A stretch of 64,000 bases of DNA from Corallococcus sp. AS-1-6. GTDB lineage: Bacteria; Myxococcota; Myxococcia; Myxococcales; Myxococcaceae. Both the position numbers and the translations under genes were made by a program. This document shows, one piece after another, positions 44,401 through 52,225 of the stretch (positions are counted from its first letter, which is position 1; every line of letters begins with the position of its first letter). The DNA is taken from positions 62,001 through 126,000 of the forward strand of contig NZ_JAIQDE010000002.1 in assembly GCF_020037015.1 (NCBI RefSeq), read 5' to 3'. A model generated the notes under the pieces. The model was not told where the DNA came from, did no database searches, and saw nothing but the letters and a program-made list of their open reading frames with translations.

Positions 44401-46030
44401 GCTGGAGCAGGACCTCACCGGCCAGATTGGCCAGTTGCGCGCGGACCTGTCGGAGACGCAGGGGCTCTACGACGCGGAGCGCACCGCCCACGCGGCGCTC
44501 GCGGAGGAGACCACCGCGCGCATCAACGCCCTCACCGGCGAGCGCGACAACCTGTTCGCGGAGCTGAACGCCACCTCGCGGCAGTTGGCCGACACGCAGG
44601 GCCAGCTCGCCAGCACCCAGGACGCGCTCGCCCGCGAGGAGCAGGCCCACGCGCAGTCCCGCGAGGCCGCCGCCAGCGCCCAGGCGGAGCTCACGCGCCA
44701 GCTCACCGAGGCCCAGGCCAACGGCGAGGACCTGGCCGAGCAGCTCATCGTCACCAAGCACGAGCTGGGCACGCGCGTGTCGGAAGTCACGCAACTGTCC
44801 TCCACGCTCGCGCAGACGGAGGACGCGCGGCACCACCTGGAGGACCGCCTCCAGACGCTCACCCACGAGTCGCAGCGCCGTGAGGAGCTCCTCCAGAACG
44901 AGGTCGACACCAAGGGCAAGGAGCTGTCGGACACGCTCCGCAAGCTCACGCACGTGACGCAGGAGAAGATGCGTCAGGCGGAGGTGCTCAACCGCGAGGT
45001 CTCCACCCGCACGGAGCAGGTGAAGCAACTGGAAGGCCAGTTGGAGCACCAGGCCGCCGAGGCGAAGAAGCAGGCGGACGCGCTCCACCAGCAGCTCTCC
45101 AACGTCTCCGGCGAGCTGGACGGCGCGCGCAAGGCCATCGCGGACCGCGACGGACAGCTCCAGCAGGCCGCGAACCAGCAGAAGAAGCTCACCAGCGAGC
45201 GCGACGGGCTGGCCGGACAGCTCCAGCAGGCCCAGGCCCAGGCCCAACAGCAGGCCCAGCAGGCGCAGGCCGCCGCCGCCGAGGCGAAGAAGCAGTCGGA
45301 CGACCTGGCCGCGAAGCTCGCCAAGGCCGAGCAGCGCATCGCCCAGCTCGCCCAGGAGGCCCAGAAGTTCGCCGCCGACACGGAGGCGAAGCTCAAGGAC
45401 GCCCAGGCCCAGTTGCAGGCCCGCACCAAGAAGGCCCAGGACCTGGAGCTGGCGCTGGAGAACGCCCAGAGCACCCGCGCCCGCGCGGAGAAGGACCTCA
45501 ACGCCCGCGTCGCCGCGGCGGAGACCAAGGCCAACGAGGCGGCCGCCAGGCTCGCCACGGCGCAGAAGGAGCGCAAGGACCTGGAGGCCCGTCAGGCCAA
45601 GGAGCTGGAGGACCTCAACGCCAAGCAGAAGGCGGAGCTCGAGCGCCGCGAGGCCATCAAGGCCCAGGAGGTCGCCCGCCTCCAGACGTCCGTCCAGGAG
45701 AAGAGCAAGGCGCTCAAGGTCGCCGAGCTGGAGCTGGCCCGCTACAAGACCAAGGCCCCCGCCGCGGCCGCCGCCCCCGCCGCGAAGGCCGGCGCCAAGG
45801 CCCCCGAGGACGAGCACCTGGCCGCCACCGTCCAGGCCAACCCGGTCATCCCGGCAGCCGCCAAGCCTCCGGCCAAGGCCGCCGCAAAGCCGGCCGCGAA
45901 GAAGGCGGCGCCCACCCCCGTCCCCGTGGACGAGGAGGCCCCGGAGCGCACCATGGTGATGCAGTTGCCCACCGCCCCCGAAGCCGGTGAGGACGACTGG
46001 ACGGCGCTCGTCGACGAGCTCGACAAGTAG
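41438..46030 (+). CDS. aglZ: AglZ-like gliding protein: pseudo-receiver plus giant coiled coil
   Basis: 1530 residues from ATG 41438 (AAGGG five bases upstream; a GTG four codons earlier is possible). Residues 1-~125 have the receiver fold but lack its chemistry: VLIVES in place of the acidic pair, and Arg53 where the phospho-acceptor Asp belongs. Residues ~170-1440 are continuous coiled coil, including many TLSETRGELEATSQ-type repeats at ~650-930. The tail is Ala/Lys/Pro-rich and acidic. This plan matches AglZ of M. xanthus (about 1400 residues), a filament-forming focal-adhesion protein that works with MglA; FrzS has the same plan but is far shorter. Confidence 0.85.
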   Translation: MERRVLIVESQNDFALSMASVLKSAGYNTAMATTASDAQRELEKRRPDLVVVRAELPDQSGFALCGQIKKGKWGQNLKVLLLSSDSGVEGLNKHRETPAAADGYLVIPFEMGELASMSAGIVPPGSDESDADLDAALSGQPREAPPPMPGVRTGAPPKLPKRERRSAMTDEDKAFMDRAFSSIADRKAELLAESRQLKRPPPRRELMGTPEGKIQILRDELKTREAQLARLSEIWSVRERELLSVEDRLHEKDVELQGLKMQVDDLLRRFNDAQQSIVQKEREHGATVDDLLLQKFSSEKDLIEVVASKEKDINVLRKEVNLRDEELARRGADLESWRNEFDKLEKHLGVVTLEFEVKEQKLQDTVRANEADILQLRERGDQFESELARTVSERDQRYAELDGELQALQERLTQTEQERDATVRGLEARATTAEEHASRSDAEIERLNAERAALEQRLTQQVADLESDIARVTGERDQLRLDKDALEADLTQRLEERDAKISALDRELQETIARNENSEAELNATIQQHRERIGELEGEVEAVKTHLEDRENELTAELQALQQAKDALEQDLTSQLEDLRAAKDALEADLNGQIQALTEQLDASQRQGEQLSARVASLEDTVAQRDGTIEGLQTDVSDRDARIAELTGNLEATSQQLSETQNTLSSTEATLAETRGELEATSQQLSETQGTLSNTEATLSETRGELEATSQQLSETQTRLAQTEETLSTTRGELEATSQTLATTESTLAQTQDTLARTEATLSETQATLSSTEGTLAETRGELEATSQTLADTQSKLAQTEETLSTTSGELEATSQSLSDTQATLTSTEGTLAETRGELEATSQTLTETQARLAQTEGTLASTQGELEATSQTLATTESTLAQTQDTLARTEATLSETQATLSSTEGTLAETRGELEATSQTLTQTQETLESTRADLAKVTSHRDELDAELNETRDILQETNGLLARTTEERDARIAELAALNTAKDALEQDLTGQIGQLRADLSETQGLYDAERTAHAALAEETTARINALTGERDNLFAELNATSRQLADTQGQLASTQDALAREEQAHAQSREAAASAQAELTRQLTEAQANGEDLAEQLIVTKHELGTRVSEVTQLSSTLAQTEDARHHLEDRLQTLTHESQRREELLQNEVDTKGKELSDTLRKLTHVTQEKMRQAEVLNREVSTRTEQVKQLEGQLEHQAAEAKKQADALHQQLSNVSGELDGARKAIADRDGQLQQAANQQKKLTSERDGLAGQLQQAQAQAQQQAQQAQAAAAEAKKQSDDLAAKLAKAEQRIAQLAQEAQKFAADTEAKLKDAQAQLQARTKKAQDLELALENAQSTRARAEKDLNARVAAAETKANEAAARLATAQKERKDLEARQAKELEDLNAKQKAELERREAIKAQEVARLQTSVQEKSKALKVAELELARYKTKAPAAAAAPAAKAGAKAPEDEHLAATVQANPVIPAAAKPPAKAAAKPAAKKAAPTPVPVDEEAPERTMVMQLPTAPEAGEDDWTALVDELDK
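43631..43764 (+). repeat. 134-bp direct repeat, copy 1, within aglZ
   Basis: Identical to 44030-44163 over 134 bases; the copies are offset by 399 bases (133 codons), so the frame and the heptad register are kept. Sign of recent internal duplication or conversion. Confidence 0.85.
44030..44163 (+). repeat. 134-bp direct repeat, copy 2, within aglZ
   Basis: Second copy of the 43631-43764 repeat. Divergence begins immediately after the end in a synonymous change (GCTC versus GCTG). Confidence 0.85.
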
Positions 46031-46053
46031 CCTTCCCCTCCGCTGGAAACGAC

Positions 46054-46088
46054 AAGGGCCCGCGCACTCCCTGGAGTGCCGGGCCCTT
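46054..46088. terminator. Strong bidirectional terminator hairpin after aglZ
   Basis: AAGGGCCCG-C-GCACTCC, two-base loop, GGAGTGC-CGGGCCCTT: 16 paired bases with one bulge between convergent genes. The A's and T's at its ends make short U-tracts on both strands. Confidence 0.8.
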
Positions 46089-46121
46089 CGTCCATCTCAA
46101 GACCGTCCCCGCGCCGAGCGG

Positions 46122-46349
46122 TTACAGCGCCGTGGCCGCCTTCGCCTCACGGATGAGGTCCCGGAAGTGCAGCGCGCCCACCACGTCCCGCACCACGGAC
46201 ACCGGACGGCCCTCTTCCCGGGCCTGCGCCTGCGCCACCCGCCAGCGCTCCAACAACGTCCGCGTCGCGATGTACGCCAGCACGAGGGGGAAGCCCCCCG
46301 GCATCACCACCACCAGCACCGCCATCGCCAGCTTCAGCCACGCCCACAT
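46122..46349 (-). CDS. Small membrane protein
   Basis: 75 residues from MWAWLKLAMAV, chosen because GAGG lies nine bases upstream; the frame extends to a GTG at 46427 that lies inside a palindrome and has no ribosome site. One or two hydrophobic segments (residues 4-25: LKLAMAVLVVVMPGGFPLVLAY) then a basic amphipathic helix and RDLIREAKAATAL. No family recognised. Convergent with aglZ. Confidence 0.6.
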   Translation of the reverse strand: MWAWLKLAMAVLVVVMPGGFPLVLAYIATRTLLERWRVAQAQAREEGRPVSVVRDVVGALHFRDLIREAKAATAL

Positions 46350-46404
46350 GACCCGCGACCTCGTCGTCCTGAGATACGCCCACTTGGATGCACGGTGCGT
46401 GCCC

Positions 46405-46430
46405 AGGGTGCGAAAATAATTACGCACCCT
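46405..46430. promoter_or_regulatory. Palindrome with AT-rich core
   Basis: AGGGTGCG (46405-46412), ten-base core AAAATAATTA, CGCACCCT (46423-46430). Perfect 8-bp arms about 60 bases upstream of the small membrane protein start and 77 bases before the MoxR gene. The AT core is striking in this genome. Confidence 0.55.
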
Positions 46431-46506
46431 GATTCCGCAGGGTTACGGCTCCCACGGCCCTCAAGAGTGCGGACGGCGCCCCCACAACCCTGGCATTTTT
46501 GCCGCA

Positions 46507-47481
46507 GTGGGGACGGAACCGTCGGTTAAGTTGACGCGCGTGAGCCCCCCTCAACTGACCTCGGAGATCCGCTCGTTCACCAGCGTGGAGGACGCGGCGC
46601 GTCGCCTGGAGGCGGTGGGCTACCTGTCGTCCCCTGAAATCGCCACCGCCGTGTTCCTGGCGGACCGGATGGGCAAGCCCATCCTGGTGGAGGGCCCGGC
46701 CGGCGTGGGCAAGACGGAGCTGGCCAAGGCCCTGGCCCAGGCGCTGGACCGGACCTTCCTCCGGCTCCAGTGCTACGAGGGCCTGGACGAGGCCAAGGCC
46801 CTCTACGAGTGGGAGTACGCCAAGCAACTGCTCTACACGCAGTTGCTCAAGGACAAGATTGGCGAGCTGACCCAGGGCACGTCCACGCTGGCGGAGGCCG
46901 CGGACCGGCTCGCGTCCGGGGACGCGGTGTTCTTCTCCGAACGCTTCCTGCTCCCCCGCCCCATCCTCCAGGCCCAGCTCTCGGACACGCCCGCCCTGCT
47001 GCTGGTGGACGAAATCGACAAGGCGGATCCGGAGTTCGAGGCCTTCCTGCTGGAGGTCCTGTCTGACAACGCCGTCACGGTGCCGGAGCTGGGCACCATC
47101 CGGGCGAAGCACATCCCGCGCGTCATCCTCACCAGCAACAACGCCCGCGAGCTGTCGGACGCGCTCAAGCGCCGCTGCCTGCACCTGCACATCGACTTCC
47201 CGGACCGCGAGCGCGAGCTGCGAATCGTCCGGGCGCGCCTCCCGGAGCTCCCCCAGGTGCTGGCCGAGCAGGTGGTGGAGGCCGTCGCCGCCATCCGCGC
47301 GCTGGACTTGAAGAAGGCCCCGTCCATCAGCGAGACGCTGGACTGGGCGCAGAGCCTGGCGCTGCTCAACGCGGAAGCGCTCAGCGCGGACGTCGTCGCC
47401 GCCACGCTCAACCTCGTCCTCAAATACGAGGGCGACATCGAGAAGGCCCGCGCCAACCTGCCCACCATCGCCCAGGCCTGA
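46507..47481 (+). CDS. MoxR-family AAA+ ATPase
   Basis: 324 residues from GTG 46507; a GTG at 46540 is an alternative. Walker A EGPAGVGKTELAKALA, MoxR-type QCYEGLDEAKALYEWEYAKQLL, Walker B LLLVDEIDKADPEFEAFLLEVL, sensor 1 LTSNNARELSDALKRRCLHL, and a C-terminal helical lid. MoxR proteins act as metal-insertion or complex-assembly chaperones, normally with a von Willebrand A partner. No VWA gene is adjacent here (ilvE and another AAA gene follow), so its partner is encoded elsewhere. Confidence 0.9.
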   Translation: MGTEPSVKLTRVSPPQLTSEIRSFTSVEDAARRLEAVGYLSSPEIATAVFLADRMGKPILVEGPAGVGKTELAKALAQALDRTFLRLQCYEGLDEAKALYEWEYAKQLLYTQLLKDKIGELTQGTSTLAEAADRLASGDAVFFSERFLLPRPILQAQLSDTPALLLVDEIDKADPEFEAFLLEVLSDNAVTVPELGTIRAKHIPRVILTSNNARELSDALKRRCLHLHIDFPDRERELRIVRARLPELPQVLAEQVVEAVAAIRALDLKKAPSISETLDWAQSLALLNAEALSADVVAATLNLVLKYEGDIEKARANLPTIAQA

Positions 47482-47536
47482 CGCAGGGCGCTGCGAGGGA
47501 AGGACCGTGGAACGCCGATCGTTGGCGTTTCACGCT

Positions 47537-47564
47537 TTGCGTCCCCAGGGTGCCTGGGTACAAG
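47537..47564 (+). promoter_or_regulatory. Candidate ilvE promoter with a palindrome in its spacer
   Basis: TTGCGT (47537-47542), 16-base spacer, TACAAG (47559-47564). The spacer contains the perfect palindrome CCCAGG-GTG-CCTGGG (47544-47558). Hexamer matches are modest (3/6 and 4/6). Confidence 0.35.
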
Positions 47565-47603
47565 GCCCAAGCCGTCCCACCCTAGCCCGAGAGGAACTTC
47601 CCG

Positions 47604-48554
47604 ATGAGCTCGACCTCATCCACCGTGCTGCGCGCCGAACACATCTGGCTCGATGGGAAGCTGATGAAATGGGACGAGGGCAACGTGCACGTGATGACGC
47701 ACGCCCTCCACTACGGCCTCGGCGTCTTCGAGGGCATCCGCGCCTACAAGACCCACGATGGCCGGCTCGCCGTCTTCCGCCTGCGCGAGCACATCCGCCG
47801 CCTGCTCGACTCCGCGCACATCATCATGCTGCAGATGCCCTACACCGAGGACGAGCTGGTGGAGGCCACGCTGGAGCTGTTGCGCAAGCAGAAGGCGCAG
47901 TTCGCCAACGGGGCCTACCTGCGCCCGGTCGCCTTCATGGGCGACGGCGCCATGGGCCTGGGCGCGGTGAACCCCACCCGCGTGGGCATCACCGCCTGGG
48001 ACTGGGGCGCGTACCTGGGCGACAAGGGCATCAAGGAAGGCATCCGCGCCAAGGTCAGCTCCTTCACGCGCAACCACGTGAACGTGAACATGGTGCGCGG
48101 GAAGATCACCGGCCAGTACGTGAACTCCATCCTCGCCAAGCGCGAGGCGGTGCTCGCCGGCTACGACGAGGCCATCCTCCTGGACATCAGCGGCTTCGTC
48201 GCCGAGGCCTCCGGCGAGAACATCTTCATGGTGAACAAGAAGGGCGTCATCAAGACCCCGCCCCTCTCCTCCCCCGTGCTGGACGGCATCACCCGCGACA
48301 CGGTGCTGAAGCTCTTGCGCGACGCCGGCCACACCACCATCGAGGAGGTCACCGTCACCCGTGACGCCCTCTACATCGCCAACGAGGTCTTCTTCACCGG
48401 CACCGCCGCGGAGATCACCCCCGTGCGCGAGGTGGACAACCGGCAGATTGGCGACGGCAAGCCCGGCCCCATCAGCAAGTTCGTCCAGGACATGTACTTC
48501 CGCGTCGTGCGGGGCCAGGAAGCCCGCTATGCGGACTGGCTGACCTACGTTTGA
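47604..48554 (+). CDS. ilvE: Branched-chain amino-acid aminotransferase
   Basis: 316 residues with a clear GAGAGGAA ribosome site. Class IV PLP fold: THALHYGLGVFEGIRAY (32-48), YLRPVAFMG, PLP lysine Lys179 in NSILAKREAVLAGYDEAI, FVAEASGENIF, and NEVFFTGTAAEITPVREVD. Catalyses the last step of Ile/Leu/Val synthesis and, in myxobacteria, feeds leucine degradation toward iso-branched fatty acids. Neighbouring AAA ATPase genes do not suggest an operon of biosynthetic genes. Confidence 0.94.
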   Translation: MSSTSSTVLRAEHIWLDGKLMKWDEGNVHVMTHALHYGLGVFEGIRAYKTHDGRLAVFRLREHIRRLLDSAHIIMLQMPYTEDELVEATLELLRKQKAQFANGAYLRPVAFMGDGAMGLGAVNPTRVGITAWDWGAYLGDKGIKEGIRAKVSSFTRNHVNVNMVRGKITGQYVNSILAKREAVLAGYDEAILLDISGFVAEASGENIFMVNKKGVIKTPPLSSPVLDGITRDTVLKLLRDAGHTTIEEVTVTRDALYIANEVFFTGTAAEITPVREVDNRQIGDGKPGPISKFVQDMYFRVVRGQEARYADWLTYV

Positions 48555-48613
48555 GGACAGTCCGCGGACGCGAAGTCCCGGCGGCCGGGGGAATCGGGTA
48601 GAACCCGTACCCG

Positions 48614-49951
48614 ATGCCTCCCGCCGGCTACGCGTACGAAGACAATCCCTTCAAGCTGGAGAACCCGTCCGTCCTCGACATCGCTCCGGGTGAGCCGAAG
48701 TCGCTGGAGGACACGGGCCTGAGGATGGGTCTGCTCGCGGACCTGGGCCTCAAGTTCCTCTACTACGCCGGCACCGGCACGGGCGTGGCCATCGCCGAAA
48801 GCATGTGCCTGCCCTGGTCCGGCGTGGTGGAGCACGTGGTGGATTTCCTCGCCGCGGAGAAGCTCGTGGACCTGCGCGGCGGCAAGGGCTTTGGCCGCGC
48901 GTCCGTGGAGTTCGCCCTCACGGAGAAGGGCCGCGAGTACGCGCGCGACGCCCTCACCCGCTCCACCTACGTGGGCCCGGCCCCCGTGCCCATCGAGCAG
49001 TACAACGCGCTCATCAGCAGCCAGACGGAGGAGACGCCCGTCGTGGGCCAGGAGGACCTGGTCGCCGCCCTGGGGCACCTCACCGTCTCCGCGGAGCTGA
49101 TGGACAAGCTGGGCCCGGCGGTGAACTCCGGCCGCTCCCTCTTCCTCTACGGCCCGCCGGGCAACGGCAAGACGAGCCTGGCGGAGGCGATCTCCCACAT
49201 GTTCGGCGGCGAGGTCTTCGTCCCGCACTGCCTGGAAATCGACAACCAGATCATCAAGGTCTTCGACCGCATCATCCACACGCCCGTGTCGCTGGAGGCG
49301 GGCCGCGACGCCAACGGCCGCCGGCAGACCTTCGAAATGGACAAGCGCTGGTCGCTCTGCCGGCGCCCCGCGGTGGTGGTGGGCGGCGAGCTGACGCTGG
49401 AGACGTTGGACCTCATCTACTCGGAAAGCACCCGCTTCTACGAGGCGCCGTTCCAGGTGAAGGCCAACGGCGGCATGCTCCTCATCGACGATTTCGGCCG
49501 CCAGAAGGTCCACCCCACGGACCTGCTCAACCGGTGGATCGTCCCCCTGGAGAAGCGGGTGGACTTCCTCACCCTGCACACCGGCAAGAAGTTCGAGATT
49601 CCGTTCGATCAGCTCCTCGTCTTCTCCACCAACCTGGACCCCAAGGAGCTGGTGGACGAGGCCTTCCTGCGCCGCATCAAGTACAAGATCGAAGTGGGCA
49701 ACCCGGATGAGGAGTCCTACCGGGAGATCTTCCGCCGGGTGTGCGAAGCGGCGGGCATCCCCTACGTGGACCAGGCCATCACCTACCTGGTGGAGCACTA
49801 CTACAAGCCGCGCAGCATGGAGATGCGCTCCTGCCACCCCCGCGACCTCGTGTCGCTCATCCGGGACGCCGCCCGATACCGGCAAATCCCGCCAGCCCTT
49901 TCAAAAGATCTGCTGGACCAGGCCTGCGAGGTGTTCCTGGTGAATCTGTAG
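48614..49951 (+). CDS. AAA-type ATPase with N-terminal winged-helix-like region
   Basis: 445 residues. An N-terminal ~120-residue region (LRMGLLADLGLKFLYYAGTGTG...VEFALTEKGREYARDAL) resembles a winged helix. It is followed by Walker A LYGPPGNGKTSLAEAI (about 178-193), Walker B GGMLLIDDFGRQ, and arginine-finger region DEAFLRRIKYKIEVG. The C-terminal helices (ITYLVEHYYKPRSMEMR) form a lid. Resembles a widespread uncharacterised proteobacterial ATPase family; function unknown. Starts 59 bases after ilvE. Confidence 0.85.
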   Translation: MPPAGYAYEDNPFKLENPSVLDIAPGEPKSLEDTGLRMGLLADLGLKFLYYAGTGTGVAIAESMCLPWSGVVEHVVDFLAAEKLVDLRGGKGFGRASVEFALTEKGREYARDALTRSTYVGPAPVPIEQYNALISSQTEETPVVGQEDLVAALGHLTVSAELMDKLGPAVNSGRSLFLYGPPGNGKTSLAEAISHMFGGEVFVPHCLEIDNQIIKVFDRIIHTPVSLEAGRDANGRRQTFEMDKRWSLCRRPAVVVGGELTLETLDLIYSESTRFYEAPFQVKANGGMLLIDDFGRQKVHPTDLLNRWIVPLEKRVDFLTLHTGKKFEIPFDQLLVFSTNLDPKELVDEAFLRRIKYKIEVGNPDEESYREIFRRVCEAAGIPYVDQAITYLVEHYYKPRSMEMRSCHPRDLVSLIRDAARYRQIPPALSKDLLDQACEVFLVNL

Positions 49952-50071
49952 TCAGGTTTTATTTGTTCCAACCGCGCGGAATTTCTAGACTCTACGTGCC
50001 GTTGTACCTCCCGGCGCAGCCTCTGGGAACCAGCGCCCGGGGCGGGCCGGGGCGAGAAGGAGCCGCAGTCC

Positions 50072-50911
50072 GTGAAGGAACGCTACCAGGACATCGACGA
50101 GAAGAACGAGCAGCTGCGCGAGTACCTTGAGATCTACAAGGGCAAGCCGCCTGCGCGTGAGTACCTCGACCGCTTCGAGATGTCGTGGATCTACCACGAC
50201 GCCGCGCTCGAAGGCGTCGTGTACACGCACCAGGAGCTGATGGCCGCGCTCTTCCCGGAGCGCACCGCGGCCGAAGCCTCCATGATCCCGGTGGTGCTGG
50301 AGATCCGCAACCACAAGGCCGTGGCGGACTACATCCGCGAGGAGGCGGCGGGCGCGAAGAAGCAGTCCGCGCTCACGCTCACCACCATCAAGCGGATGCA
50401 CGACCTCTTCCTGGGCAACACGCCGGAAGCGCTGGCCGAGCGTGCGCGCATGGAGCGCCGCGAGCGCACGGAGAAGGAGCTGGCCAAGGAGCGCGACCGC
50501 GCGGGGCTGCGCAAGGACATGCCCCTGCACCGCACCTACTTCCACGACATCACCCAGCCCGCGAAGATCCAGGCCCGGCTGGAGAAGCTCGTGGACCACA
50601 CCGCCAGCGCGGAGTTCCGCGAGTTCCACCCCATCAAGCAGGCGGCGGTGGTGCAGCACGAGTTCCTGCAGATCTTCCCCTTCACCGAGCACAGCGGGAA
50701 GGTGGGGCGCATGTGCAGCAACCTCATCCTGCTGCGCAACGGCTACATGCCCGCGGTCATCCACTCCATCGACCGGCAGCGCTACTACGAGTCCTTCCGC
50801 GCGCCCGTGGCCACGTTCCGCACGGTGCTGATGGACGCCATGGAGAACTCGCTGGACAACGGCGTGAAGTACTTCCGCGACCTCGGCCGCAAGTACAAGA
50901 CGGTGGAGTAG
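50072..50911 (+). CDS. Fic-fold protein with eroded active-site motif
   Basis: 279 residues, GTG start with AAGGAG nine bases upstream. The chain follows a Fic fold: N-terminal ALEG (45-48) where self-inhibitory helices carry S/TxxxEG, and the core QHEFLQIFPFTEHSGKVGR (195-213). Compared with the canonical IHPFxDGNGRxGR, the catalytic His is Phe202, the Asp is Glu206, and GNGR is replaced by HSGK, so AMPylation by the usual chemistry is unlikely. Helices after the motif (NLILLRNGYMPAVI) match Fic. It may be a pseudoenzyme or use different chemistry. No antitoxin is adjacent. Confidence 0.82.
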   Translation: MKERYQDIDEKNEQLREYLEIYKGKPPAREYLDRFEMSWIYHDAALEGVVYTHQELMAALFPERTAAEASMIPVVLEIRNHKAVADYIREEAAGAKKQSALTLTTIKRMHDLFLGNTPEALAERARMERRERTEKELAKERDRAGLRKDMPLHRTYFHDITQPAKIQARLEKLVDHTASAEFREFHPIKQAAVVQHEFLQIFPFTEHSGKVGRMCSNLILLRNGYMPAVIHSIDRQRYYESFRAPVATFRTVLMDAMENSLDNGVKYFRDLGRKYKTVE

Positions 50912-51013
50912 CGCGGTCCGGGGCGGCGTGCTCCCGGAGGACTGGCGAGAAGGCAGGCGTCCCGCCCGTCCTCCGCCGCGGCGTGAAGAACGCGCGGCAC
51001 GTCGACACCATTG

Positions 51014-51030
51014 GGGTGTTGGAAACACCC
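51014..51030 (+). terminator. Tight hairpin after the Fic gene
   Basis: GGGTGTT-GGA-AACACCC followed by TTTCC, with a three-base loop; about 100 bases past the Fic stop and 74 before the DHH start. Also GGAGGAC near 50936 pairs with GTCCTCC near 50970. Confidence 0.45.
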
Positions 51031-51103
51031 TTTCCGGAACGTTACGGGGAGAACATCCGACTTCTCGAATCCCTGTGCCGGAGGAAGTAAAAGAAGAGTC
51101 CCC

Positions 51104-52225
51104 ATGCCTGTCACCCCATCCCTCCAAAGCCGCCGCGCCCAGTTGCCTGCCGGGAGCGAGCTCACGGAGCCTCCGCCAGCGCGGTTGGCCAAGCTGCCCG
51201 CCACCGACAAGCTGGCCCGCCTGCTCCAGGTGGCCAAGGGGCACCGCCGGGCACTCATCCTCACGCACGACAACCCGGACCCGGACTCCATGGCGGCGGC
51301 GGTGTCGCTCGCCCACCTGCTGGAGCGCAAGGCCGGCATCGAGGCCCACGTGGGCTACGGCGGCATCATCGGCCGGGCGGAGAACGTCGCCTTCGTGCGC
51401 GTGCTGCGGCTGCCGGTGTCGCACGTGTCGCAGATCGACTTCAGCCAGTACGACCTCTTCGGTCTGGTGGACACGCAGCCGCCGGTGAGGAACCACTCGC
51501 TGCCGGCGCGCTACCGCGCGGACCTGGTGGTGGACCACCACCCGCTGCGCGAGGAGAGCCTGCTGGCCCCCTTCGCGGACGTGGGCGGCGACTTCGGCGC
51601 CACCTCCACCATGCTGGTGGAGTACCTGCGGGCCGCCCGGCTGGAGCCGTCCGTGGAGATCGCCACCGCGCTCTTCTACGGCATCAAGGCGGACACGCGG
51701 GACCTGGGCCGTGAGACGACCCAGACGGACGTGGACAGCTACCTGTGGCTGTTCCCCCGCTGTGACAAGCAGCTCCTGGGACAGATTGAGCACCCGGAGC
51801 TGCCGGCGCGCTTCTTCCAGCTCTTCCACACGTCCATCGAGAAGGCGAAGGTCTACGGCACCGCCATCATCACCGACCTGGAGGAGGTCTACTCCCCGGA
51901 CCTGGTGGCGGAGGTCGCCGAGCGGATGATGTACCTGGAGGGGATGAAGTGGTCCCTGGCGTACGGGACGTTCCGCAACCAGCTCTTCCTGAGCCTGCGG
52001 GTGAAGGACCGGCGCATGAACGCGGGCCGCCTCATCCGCGAGCTGTGCGAGGACCTGGGCGGCTCGTCCGGCGGCCACGGCAGCATGGCTGGCGCGCGGC
52101 TGCCCCTGTCCGGCAGCGCGAACAAGCGCAAGGCGCTCAAGCGCGAGGTGGTGTCGCGCTTCCTCGAAGCCTTTGGTGTCTCCGAGGAGCGGCCGGTGTC
52201 GCTGCTGTCCGCGCAGGACACGTGA
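51104..52225 (+). CDS. DHH-family phosphoesterase (NrnA/oligoribonuclease-like)
   Basis: 373 residues from MPVTPS (AAGAAGAG just upstream); a longer frame upstream has no support. DHH motifs: HDNPDPDS (55-62), VDTQPP near 122, DHHP (144-147) and ADTRD for metal binding; C-terminal DHHA1 substrate motif GGHGSMAGARLP. Family members degrade oligoribonucleotides, pAp or cyclic dinucleotide products. The stop overlaps the start of the cysteine desulfurase gene (GTGA), so the two are translated together. Confidence 0.88.
   Translation: MPVTPSLQSRRAQLPAGSELTEPPPARLAKLPATDKLARLLQVAKGHRRALILTHDNPDPDSMAAAVSLAHLLERKAGIEAHVGYGGIIGRAENVAFVRVLRLPVSHVSQIDFSQYDLFGLVDTQPPVRNHSLPARYRADLVVDHHPLREESLLAPFADVGGDFGATSTMLVEYLRAARLEPSVEIATALFYGIKADTRDLGRETTQTDVDSYLWLFPRCDKQLLGQIEHPELPARFFQLFHTSIEKAKVYGTAIITDLEEVYSPDLVAEVAERMMYLEGMKWSLAYGTFRNQLFLSLRVKDRRMNAGRLIRELCEDLGGSSGGHGSMAGARLPLSGSANKRKALKREVVSRFLEAFGVSEERPVSLLSAQDT

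Noticed and set aside
41543-45817. A 1424-codon minus-strand frame opposite aglZ
   Set aside because: Shadow of the repetitive coiled-coil gene; its Leu/Arg/Gly content simply mirrors Glu/Ala/Gln codons and it has no ribosome site.
46507-49951. MoxR-VWA or RavA-ViaA type defence/chaperone system
   Set aside because: No von Willebrand A-domain gene is adjacent; the second AAA gene is of a different family and ilvE stands between them.
50072-50911. Fic/antitoxin toxin module
   Set aside because: No small antitoxin gene flanks it and the active site is degraded, so a toxin-antitoxin call is not supported.
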